The translations under genes were made by a program, and so were the position numbers. Below the pieces are notes generated by a model. The model was given only the letters and a program-made list of their open reading frames with translations, searched no databases and was not told the origin of the DNA. Shown piece by piece: positions 34,126-41,773 of a DNA stretch of 43,486 bases (positions are counted from its first letter, which is position 1; every line of letters begins with the position of its first letter). Origin of the DNA: an uncultured Chlorobiaceae bacterium (GTDB taxonomy: Bacteria > Bacteroidota > Chlorobiia > Chlorobiales > Chlorobiaceae); assembly GCA_903822595.1 (NCBI GenBank), contig CAIJPS010000070.1:1-43486 (forward strand), written 5' to 3'.

Positions 34126-36339
34126 TTACTTTTGAATTTTAAGATTGGCATACTGCACCATCAGCGTCTTCTCCCCTGCATTACGAAACGTTATCCTCAC
34201 TTTCTGCTTTGCCCCGCTACCCTGAACATCAAGTACGACTCCAGGTCCAAAAACAGCATGATGCACCATCGTTCCCTCACGAAACAGGGATGACTTCGGC
34301 CCTCCTGCAGCAACTGCAGAAGATGGTGATGCAGTTTTCTGCGGATAAGCTCTTGATGGGGAGGATAAACCGGACGCCGTTTTTTCCTTTGCCAGACGAT
34401 CGGAAAGAAAGTTGCCGCTCTCAGTCTGTACGATAGAAGAGTCGATTTCACCGATAAACATTGATCTGAGGCAATGATGCTGCTGCCCATACTGGTAGCG
34501 GCTCTGAGCCCATGAAAGAAATATCTTCTCCTGTGCCCTCGTCATTGCCACATAAAAGAGTCTTCGTTCCTCCTCAAGCTCTTCGGGTTCATAGCAGTGC
34601 AGCGGGAAAAGCCGCTCTTCAAGTCCGGTAATAAACACCACAGGAAACTCAAGACCTTTGGCCGCATGCACCGTCATCAGAGAGACATAATTATCGGACT
34701 CCAGTGTTTCATCATAGTCGGAAGCAAGGGAGATATTCTCCAGAAAATCACCAAGAGAGCCCGTATCAGGATTATGGTCAGAAAAATCCCTTGCCATGGA
34801 GAGCAGCTCCTGAAGGTTTTCATAACGAACCAACGATTCAGGAGTATTTTCCGCCTGCAAAAGTAACGGAATGGAGGTCAAAGTAAACAGTTCGGTCAAA
34901 ACTTCGTAAACCGTCCCATCGACAGCCACCTTCCTGAGTGCCTCAATAACCGTACTGAAGGAGCCAAGAGCATTGACCAGTCGCGCAGGAAAACCACCCT
35001 CATCAGACCGCAGAATAGCTTCATAGAGAGTTATTTCCCGCTCTTCAGCATACTCTCTGAGCTTGGTAATACTGACATCACCGATTTTCCGTGGGGGAAA
35101 ATTGATAATTCTCAACAGCGATTCGCCGTCACGATCGTTGAGCACAAAACGAAGATAGGCAACAGCATCCTTGATCTCCTTGCGTTTATAAAAGGAGACA
35201 CTTCCGAAAATCTTGTAGGGAATCTTGTGCTGGCGCATGACATCCTCAAGAACCCTCGACTGGGCATTCGTGCGATAAAAAATAGCGAAGCTTTTGAACT
35301 CGAAGCCCTGTTTCAGACGCAGGTTGCGTATCTGCTCCCCCGCCCGTTCAGCCTCATTCCTTTCATTGTAGGCCTCAATCAGCGTCAACGGCTCACCTTC
35401 ATTCCGATGCGAAATCAGCTCTTTTTTAATCTGTCGCAAGTTGCAACTGATCACGTTGTTCGCTGCCTTGAGAATATTACCGGTACTGCGATAATTCTCA
35501 ACGAGCTTGAAGGTCAGTGCATCATTGTAGTCGTCCTGAAAATTCAGAATATTGGAGATGTCAGCGCCGCGCCAGGAATAGATCGACTGGGCATCATCAC
35601 CCACAACAAAGATATTACGGTGCCTGGCTCCAAGCATTTTTGCGACAAGATATTGAGCCCGGTTGGTATCCTGATACTCATCAATCATGATATAGCGAAA
35701 CGTCTCCTGCAACTCCTGGAGTACTTCGGGGTGTGCATTGAAGAGTTCAAGCGGTTTGATGAGCAGGTCATCAAAATCGAGGGCATTGTTCTCCTTCAGC
35801 TTTCTGGCGTAGAGCTCGTAAATCTGTGAGGCCTTCTGCTGATTATAGTCACTCGCATTGCGATGAAACTCAGCAGGCAAAATAAAGCTGTTTTTTGCCC
35901 GGCTGATGAGCCCCTGAACCGTGTTTACCGGCACCGACTCGGCAGAAATGTTCAGTTCGGCCATCGACTGGCGAATCAGGCTTTTGCTGTCTTCACTGTC
36001 AAAAATTGAAAAGTTCTTGTCATACCCGATCAAGTCAATGGAGTTGCGGAGAAGACGAGCAAAAATGGAGTGAAAGGTGCCGATCCACAACCCACGTGAG
36101 CTGCCTTGATGCAGCAGGGTGTCGACACGGTGACGCATCTCACCGGCAGCCTTGTTGGTAAAGGTGAGTGCGAGAATATTTTGGGGAGAGACTCCCTCGT
36201 TTCTGATAAGATATGCAATACGATAGGTAATCACCCTTGTCTTTCCGGAACCGGCACCGGCCAGTACCATAACAGGCCCGGTCGTAGCGATTACGGCATT
36301 GCGCTGCACTTCATTGAGATCGTTTAAAAAATCCGTCAA
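34126..36339 (-). CDS. UvrD/PcrA-type superfamily 1 DNA helicase
   Basis: A 3'-5' helicase of about 737 residues. Motifs appear in order: Q motif region LNEVQRNAV, Walker A AGAGSGKTR, Ia ALTFTNKAAGEM, II IDEYQDTN, III GDDAQSIYSWRGAD, IV FKLVENYRS, V MTVHAAKGLEF and VI VAMTRAQEK. The C-terminal tail ends with a Tudor-like VHHAVFGPGVVLDVQG stretch typical of PcrA. The start is uncertain: TTG at 36339 gives the family N-terminus LTDFLNDLNEVQ with AGGAAG upstream, while ATG at 36465 (with GAGGGAAA upstream) would add 42 unrelated residues. It functions in repair and in removing RNA polymerase or RecA from DNA. Confidence 0.93.
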   Translation of the reverse strand: MTDFLNDLNEVQRNAVIATTGPVMVLAGAGSGKTRVITYRIAYLIRNEGVSPQNILALTFTNKAAGEMRHRVDTLLHQGSSRGLWIGTFHSIFARLLRNSIDLIGYDKNFSIFDSEDSKSLIRQSMAELNISAESVPVNTVQGLISRAKNSFILPAEFHRNASDYNQQKASQIYELYARKLKENNALDFDDLLIKPLELFNAHPEVLQELQETFRYIMIDEYQDTNRAQYLVAKMLGARHRNIFVVGDDAQSIYSWRGADISNILNFQDDYNDALTFKLVENYRSTGNILKAANNVISCNLRQIKKELISHRNEGEPLTLIEAYNERNEAERAGEQIRNLRLKQGFEFKSFAIFYRTNAQSRVLEDVMRQHKIPYKIFGSVSFYKRKEIKDAVAYLRFVLNDRDGESLLRIINFPPRKIGDVSITKLREYAEEREITLYEAILRSDEGGFPARLVNALGSFSTVIEALRKVAVDGTVYEVLTELFTLTSIPLLLQAENTPESLVRYENLQELLSMARDFSDHNPDTGSLGDFLENISLASDYDETLESDNYVSLMTVHAAKGLEFPVVFITGLEERLFPLHCYEPEELEEERRLFYVAMTRAQEKIFLSWAQSRYQYGQQHHCLRSMFIGEIDSSIVQTESGNFLSDRLAKEKTASGLSSPSRAYPQKTASPSSAVAAGGPKSSLFREGTMVHHAVFGPGVVLDVQGSGAKQKVRITFRNAGEKTLMVQYANLKIQK

Positions 36340-36559
36340 TACTTCCTGGTACCTGTTAACAGTTAGAGCGCTATCTCCACCCCCGTACGTCCGGAGAGCG
36401 CCAAAATCTCCAGTTGAATTTCGTACATCTTTACCCCTTTTACAAATCAGAGCGAAACAAATCATTTTCCCTCTTTTTAATTGCCACCCACTCCTTTTTG
36501 GCTTTCAGAGTTGCTATATTCCGAGCGCGAAGCAATTACCCACCATAACAGAGCACTCC

Positions 36560-38029
36560 ATGTTTCCGCTTGTTTATGAAATCAATACCAGAATATGGCT
36601 CAAAAAGCTGAGCATAGAGCATAACCGCTCGGTAACCCTCGGCAACATACCCGACGAGGAGTTTGCCTTTTTTTCAACCTGCAACTTTGACATGGTCTGG
36701 TTGATGGGTGTATGGAAACCAAGCAAGTACAGCAAGGCAATTGCAACTGCACATAATGGCCTTCGGGCATCCTTTCTGCAACATATCCCGACAGTAACTC
36801 CAGAGGATATTGCTTCATCGCCCTATTCTATCCCTTCTTATACCGTTAATGAGGCGTTGGGAGGAGAGACCGAACTATTGACTTTCCGTGAAAAGCTTAA
36901 TGCATGCGGCATTAAACTCATGCTCGACTTTGTGCCAAACCATCTTGCTCTCGACAATGCTTTCCTGCCCGAACACCCGGAATATTTTATTCCAATTTGC
37001 AGTGAGGAGCAGTGCCAGGATCCCAAACCTGGCTATGAGTATATGAAAGAGACATATCTGGCCTACGGCAAAGACCCCTACTTTGATCCCTGGACGGATA
37101 CGCTGCAACTCAACTATGCAAGGAAAGAGACGCACAAGATGATGACAGAAAACCTTTTCAAAATAAGCTCACTCTGTGATGCCGTCCGATGTGATGTTGC
37201 CATGCTGGTTCTGAAAAGTGTTTTCAACACCACATGGAGCGGCCTTGGAGGTATCATGGAGGAGGAGTTCTGGGAAAAGGCAATCGCCGCAGTAAAACTC
37301 CGCTATCCCGGCTTTATTTTCCTGGCTGAGGCCTACTGGAACAAGGAGTGGGAGTTGCAGCAACAGGGGTTTGACTTTACCTACGACAAACCATTTTATG
37401 ACTACCTCGGCAATGGAGCTGTGAATGTTGAAAAACTGACCGGACACCTGCTTGGCAATTGGGAATATCAGCAACATCTTTGCCGGTTTCTTGAAAACCA
37501 TGATGAACCAAGGGCTGCTGAAAAAATTGGACTGAACAACAAGGCCGCAGCTCTGGTAATGCTGACATCTCCAGGGATGCATCTTATCCATCAGGATCAG
37601 ATATATGGCTTCAGTAAGAAAATCCCTGTTCAACTTCTCCGGCAGGCAAGTGAAGCCAGCGACGATAAGCTTGCAAAGTTTTACCAAAAACTTTTTTTAC
37701 TTCAAGAGAGGGAGGTGTTTCAGGAAGGGCGAATTGAATGGCTCAACCTGAATTTGCCGAACAACTCGCATTGTCTTGGATTTCATCGTTTTACAAAAAA
37801 AGAGAGTGCCTATGTGCTGGCGAATTTCAGCGGAACGGGCATTGCTCTGGAATTCAGTCACCCTTCCCTTGAATATAGCTCAATGAAGAAACTCACCGTA
37901 CTCAGCACACAAAACAAAAACAAGACAAGCATTCATTATGCTGAAAAAGTGATGAAAATTACTCTCTCTCCTCATGAAGCTATAGTCATAACCTGCCTGA
38001 CATCAGAAGCAGCACACCAAAAAGAGTAA
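36560..38029 (+). CDS. GH13 alpha-amylase-family protein
   Basis: A 489-residue alpha-amylase-fold protein. The four GH13 regions can be seen: DFVPNH, CDAVRCDVAML (nucleophile Asp), FLAEAYW (acid/base Glu) and FLENHDEPR. The N-terminus PLVYEINTRIWLKKLS is like that of small glucan-acting GH13 members, and a beta-domain closes the chain. Substrate could be glycogen, maltodextrin or a glycosyl phosphate; not decidable here. Its start at 36560 avoids the longer reading into the helicase promoter. It is divergent from the helicase and 62 bases upstream of yjbQ on the same strand. Confidence 0.88.
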   Translation: MFPLVYEINTRIWLKKLSIEHNRSVTLGNIPDEEFAFFSTCNFDMVWLMGVWKPSKYSKAIATAHNGLRASFLQHIPTVTPEDIASSPYSIPSYTVNEALGGETELLTFREKLNACGIKLMLDFVPNHLALDNAFLPEHPEYFIPICSEEQCQDPKPGYEYMKETYLAYGKDPYFDPWTDTLQLNYARKETHKMMTENLFKISSLCDAVRCDVAMLVLKSVFNTTWSGLGGIMEEEFWEKAIAAVKLRYPGFIFLAEAYWNKEWELQQQGFDFTYDKPFYDYLGNGAVNVEKLTGHLLGNWEYQQHLCRFLENHDEPRAAEKIGLNNKAAALVMLTSPGMHLIHQDQIYGFSKKIPVQLLRQASEASDDKLAKFYQKLFLLQEREVFQEGRIEWLNLNLPNNSHCLGFHRFTKKESAYVLANFSGTGIALEFSHPSLEYSSMKKLTVLSTQNKNKTSIHYAEKVMKITLSPHEAIVITCLTSEAAHQKE

Positions 38030-38091
38030 GAACAACAACGTTATTCTGGTTCTAACCTGTTCAAGCAGCAATAATTCATTTCTTCAAGATT

Positions 38092-38517
38092 ATGCAGATC
38101 ATTACACACACCATCAGGAAACGAACCATAAAGCCTATTGAAATCATCGACATTACCACCGAGGTATCTGCAGCTATCTCTTCATCAGGACTCGACAGAG
38201 GACAGGTTACTATTATAAGCCGCCACACAACAGCCTTTGTCAATATCAATGAAAAAGAGGAACGCCTTCTTGAGGATATGGAGACCTGGCTCAAGCGTCT
38301 TGTGCCAAAGGATGGGAACTACCAGCATAACCTCAATCCGATTGATGGTCGCCACAATGCCCACTCTCACCTTCTCGGGCTCTTCATGAACAGCTCTGAA
38401 ACAATTCCCTTCTCCGAAGGGAAACTGCTTCTCGGAGAGTGGCAATCGATATTCTTTGTTGAACTTGACGGGCCACGCGAAGAGAGAAGCGTACTGCTGC
38501 AGATTTCAGGCATTTGA
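38092..38517 (+). CDS. yjbQ: YjbQ-family (UPF0047) secondary thiamine-phosphate synthase enzyme
   Basis: A 141-residue protein of the YjbQ/UPF0047 family, named for a weak thiamine-phosphate synthase activity of the E. coli member. Characteristic blocks are ISRHTTAFVNINE, HNLNPIDGRHNAHSHLLGLFM and LLLGEWQSIFFVELDGPR. The conserved histidines and the trimeric barrel fold are family knowledge. The true physiological role is unsettled. It lies between the amylase-family gene and dxs; Dxs also supplies the thiamine thiazole precursor, so adjacency may be meaningful but is weak evidence. Confidence 0.93.
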   Translation: MQIITHTIRKRTIKPIEIIDITTEVSAAISSSGLDRGQVTIISRHTTAFVNINEKEERLLEDMETWLKRLVPKDGNYQHNLNPIDGRHNAHSHLLGLFMNSSETIPFSEGKLLLGEWQSIFFVELDGPREERSVLLQISGI

Positions 38518-38614
38518 ACGCACACAAGGGGTGAATTACCAGGAATGGAACCGGGAAGCTTGAAGCATGGTTACAGTTACACAATATGATAAGAACCAGT
38601 AGCCTTAAAACACC

Positions 38615-40546
38615 ATGCCTGACTCCCTTCCGGTTACCATCACACAACAGATGACCCTTCTCTCAGCAATCCGTTCTCCTGATGATCTGAAAAAGCTCAG
38701 CATGGCTGAACTCCAGACCTTGGCTGATGAGTGCCGAAAAGAGGTCATCAACCTTGTTTCGCTGAATGGAGGCCATTTTGCCTCAAGCCTTGGCGTTGTG
38801 GAACTGACTGTAGCACTGCATCATGTATACAGCTCTCCACACGACAAAATAATCTGGGATGTCGGACACCAGGCTTACGTCCATAAAATGCTGACCGGAA
38901 GAAGAGAGCGGATGCAGACCAACCGCCAGTTCGGTGGATTGGCAGGTTTTCCAAAAAGATCGGAAAGTGCCCACGACACTTTCGGAGTCGGGCACGCCTC
39001 CACCTCAATTTCCGCGGCCGCAGGAGTCGCCGTGGCAAGAGAGCTTGCCGGCGGCAATGAAAAAGTTATCGCTGTCATAGGAGACGGGAGCATGACCGGA
39101 GGCATGGCATTCGAGGCGATGAACCATCTCGGGGATCTGAAAAGCGACGTGCTTGTCATCCTCAACGACAACCAGATGGCCATTTCGTCAAATACCGGTG
39201 CACTGCGGCACCATCTTGTCAAACTCACCCTGAACAAGAGCTACAACAGGGCCCGCAAATTGGTCTGGAAATCTCTTTCGCTTTTCAATAACGAGCTGGG
39301 TGAGAAGGCAAAAAAGGCAGTCCGTAAAATTGAAGATGGGGTCAAGGCCGCATTGACACCAGGGGCATTTTTTGAGGCCCTTGGCCTGAGATATTTCGGA
39401 CCGATTGATGGCCATGATATGGAGCAGCTCGTCAAGGCGCTCAAGGAGATGCAGGTACTTCCTCACCCAAAATTACTGCATATTTACACGAAAAAAGGAA
39501 AAGGGTTCAAGCCAGCAGAGGAAAACCAGAGCAAGTGGCACGCACACAACGGCGGTTTTGATACAACAACGGGCAAATTGCTCAAAACCGCCGATACTTC
39601 ACTTCCTCCCAAATATCAGGAGGTCTTTGGCGAAGCCCTTGTTGAGCTGGCCCTGAAAGACCCTACCATCACCGCCATTACCGCTGCCATGCCAAGCGGC
39701 ACATCGCTCGACCTTTTCCAGAATGCCCTGCCGAATCGCTTTTATGATGTCGGCATTGCCGAAGCACATGCGGTCACCTTTGCCGCAGGTCTTGCCACCC
39801 AGGGATTCAAACCGGTTTTTGCTGTATATTCAACCTTTCTGCAGCGAGCATACGACCAGTTGATTCATGATGTGGCGCTGCAAAATCTGCATGTTGTCTT
39901 TGCCATCGACCGTGCCGGGCTTGTTGGCGAAGATGGCCCTACCCATCATGGTGCATTCGATCTCTCATGGCTTAATGCCGTGCCGGGACTTGTCATCATG
40001 GCCCCGGCAAATGAGCAGGAGCTGCGCGACATGCTCTATACCGCCCTCTACGATCTGAGCGGACCGGTTGCAATCCGTTATCCGAGAGGAAACGGAACAG
40101 GTATGATTCTCCACAAAAACTTCACATCCATACCTCTCGGCAAGGCACAGATTGCGAGGGAGGGCAGCGGTCTTGCACTGCTCTGCATGGGCACCATGAC
40201 GGGAAAAGCTCTTGAAGTAGCCGCAATATTGGAAAAAGAGGGAATCAATGCCACCGTGGTCAACATGCGCTTTCTCAAGCCGCTCGACACCGGCATGGTC
40301 GAAGAACTGGCCGCACGTTCAACCCATTTTGCCGTTCTTGAAGAAAACAGCATGATTGGAGGACTTGGCAGCGCCGTTATCGACCACCTCAATACCAAAG
40401 GACTGAACCGACCGGTACTGAAAATCGCCCTTCCCGATGCATTCGTAACCCATGGCAACATGAACGACCTCTACCGTGAAATCGGCTTCGATACCCCGAC
40501 CATGACAGAAAACATAAGGCATTTTTACAGAGAAGGCCAGAGGTGA
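38615..40546 (+). CDS. dxs: 1-deoxy-D-xylulose-5-phosphate synthase
   Basis: A 643-residue thiamine diphosphate enzyme that condenses pyruvate and glyceraldehyde-3-phosphate, the first step of the MEP isoprenoid pathway. This feeds carotenoids, chlorophyll side chains and quinones. Motifs: WDVGHQAYVHK, GHASTSISAAAG, the ThDP-binding VIGDGSMTGGMAFEAMNHLG, ILNDNQMAIS, and in the C-terminal half FAIDRAGLVGEDGPTHHGAFDLS. Length is typical. The 3' end overlaps the convergent pgpA gene by 22 bases. The spacer 38518-38614 separates it from yjbQ. Confidence 0.96.
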   Translation: MPDSLPVTITQQMTLLSAIRSPDDLKKLSMAELQTLADECRKEVINLVSLNGGHFASSLGVVELTVALHHVYSSPHDKIIWDVGHQAYVHKMLTGRRERMQTNRQFGGLAGFPKRSESAHDTFGVGHASTSISAAAGVAVARELAGGNEKVIAVIGDGSMTGGMAFEAMNHLGDLKSDVLVILNDNQMAISSNTGALRHHLVKLTLNKSYNRARKLVWKSLSLFNNELGEKAKKAVRKIEDGVKAALTPGAFFEALGLRYFGPIDGHDMEQLVKALKEMQVLPHPKLLHIYTKKGKGFKPAEENQSKWHAHNGGFDTTTGKLLKTADTSLPPKYQEVFGEALVELALKDPTITAITAAMPSGTSLDLFQNALPNRFYDVGIAEAHAVTFAAGLATQGFKPVFAVYSTFLQRAYDQLIHDVALQNLHVVFAIDRAGLVGEDGPTHHGAFDLSWLNAVPGLVIMAPANEQELRDMLYTALYDLSGPVAIRYPRGNGTGMILHKNFTSIPLGKAQIAREGSGLALLCMGTMTGKALEVAAILEKEGINATVVNMRFLKPLDTGMVEELAARSTHFAVLEENSMIGGLGSAVIDHLNTKGLNRPVLKIALPDAFVTHGNMNDLYREIGFDTPTMTENIRHFYREGQR

Positions 40547-41001
40547 AAAAGAGAAAGGAGCAAAAGCAGGGCCCGCACTGAAAGATTGGCAAACAATCCG
40601 GCAAGCAGGTCATCCAACATAATCCCCCACCCACCCGGTAACCGCTGGAGAGCATCAACCGGACCCGGTTTTGCGATATCGAAAAAGCGAAAGAATGCCA
40701 GAGAGAGCAGGAGGGGAACCACCCCCTCCGGCAAGGCCACAAGAGCCAGCCACTGACCGGCAAGCTCATCAATCGTTACAATTGAAGGATCGTTGCCAAA
40801 ATGCTCTTCCATCACTCCCCCAGACCAGATACCGACAACACTGCAAAGCAAAACAAGGAAAAGCAGCAACAACGGATTGTGCAGAACCGGGAAAAAATAA
40901 TAACCGAGAACAGCCACCACACTCGTCACCGTTCCGGGCGCTGCCGGAAAATATCCAATTCCAAAACAGGTGGAGAAGATTTTAGCCACAAGAAGCTTCA
41001 T
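40525..41001 (-). CDS. pgpA: phosphatidylglycerophosphatase A
   Basis: A 158-residue membrane protein of the PgpA family, which removes the phosphate from phosphatidylglycerol phosphate. Family blocks are GIGYFPAAPGTVTS, IDELAGQWLAL, FFDIAKPGPV and the C-terminal IMLDDLLAGLFANL with the catalytic Asp residues. Three or four hydrophobic helices are present. It follows pgsA by only four bases, so the two consecutive steps of phosphatidylglycerol synthesis are in one operon. Its end overlaps that of dxs on the opposite strand. Confidence 0.93.
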   Translation of the reverse strand: MKLLVAKIFSTCFGIGYFPAAPGTVTSVVAVLGYYFFPVLHNPLLLLFLVLLCSVVGIWSGGVMEEHFGNDPSIVTIDELAGQWLALVALPEGVVPLLLSLAFFRFFDIAKPGPVDALQRLPGGWGIMLDDLLAGLFANLSVRALLLLLSLFHLWPSL

Positions 41002-41005
41002 GCTC

Positions 41006-41626
41006 TTATCGACCGGGGAGAGGCTTCTGAAAATAGATCTTCCAGTTACTCACCAGATAGGAGATGCCGGTATAAACGGTAAAAACCGTTACTGCAAGCA
41101 TGACATAGTACAAATTATCAGAAACAAGAAAGCGGCTGATCATCACCGCAACACTTTTGCCTGAAAAAGCTGCCTCCTTCATCAACATCAGCACCATGAT
41201 CACATAGACAAAAACATTCTGTACCACCGTTTTGTATTTCGCCTCCACACTTGTCACGACGGGCTTGTTTTTATATTCAGCATAAATCCTCAGCGCCGTA
41301 ATAACAACATCGCGAACAACAACCAGAACCACCATCCAGAGCACTAGGTAACCCATCCAGACATAGAGAAGAAAAGCCGCTGTAATAAGCAGTTTATCGG
41401 CAAGCGGATCGAGAAAAGCACCAAGACGGGTCTCAACGCCATATTTTCTTGCATGATACCCGTCATAGATATCGGTCAGGGAGGCCACAGCAAAAACAAG
41501 CACACCGAAAAGCTTGAGCCAGGGATCATCCTGCAGCAGCAGCACGACAAAAACCGGAACAAGCAGAATCCTCAAGGCGGTCAACTGGTTGGGTATCGTC
41601 AAATATGTCTGGTACTCTTCTTTCAA
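41006..41626 (-). CDS. pgsA: CDP-diacylglycerol-glycerol-3-phosphate 3-phosphatidyltransferase
   Basis: A 206-residue CDP-alcohol phosphotransferase with the signature DIYDGYHARKYG...GAFLDPLADK (two Asp pairs binding the metals) at about residues 52-80. It makes phosphatidylglycerol phosphate from CDP-diacylglycerol, upstream of PgpA; phosphatidylglycerol is important for photosynthetic membranes. Helices flank the motif. The start is a TTG at 41626 with AGGG upstream; a second TTG eight residues later (before TIPNQLTALRI) would match the usual family N-terminus. No ATG is available nearby. Confidence 0.92.
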   Translation of the reverse strand: MKEEYQTYLTIPNQLTALRILLVPVFVVLLLQDDPWLKLFGVLVFAVASLTDIYDGYHARKYGVETRLGAFLDPLADKLLITAAFLLYVWMGYLVLWMVVLVVVRDVVITALRIYAEYKNKPVVTSVEAKYKTVVQNVFVYVIMVLMLMKEAAFSGKSVAVMISRFLVSDNLYYVMLAVTVFTVYTGISYLVSNWKIYFQKPLPGR

Positions 41627-41773
41627 ACCCTGAAGGATTATATTGTTTTATGGTTAAAAGCAGAAAAAGCGAAAAAAGCCTTTGCTATCCCTCTTCGGCA
41701 CAAGATACGGTATTGAACGCTGTTTTTCAATGTATCTGCCTTGTCAGAAATAATAATGGTTTTTACTCCACCG

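Noticed and set aside
36299-36559. Extended N-terminus of the amylase-family gene reading from 36299
   Set aside because: The extra 87 residues lie across the helicase start region and lack any GH13 feature; ATG 36560 starts the domain directly.
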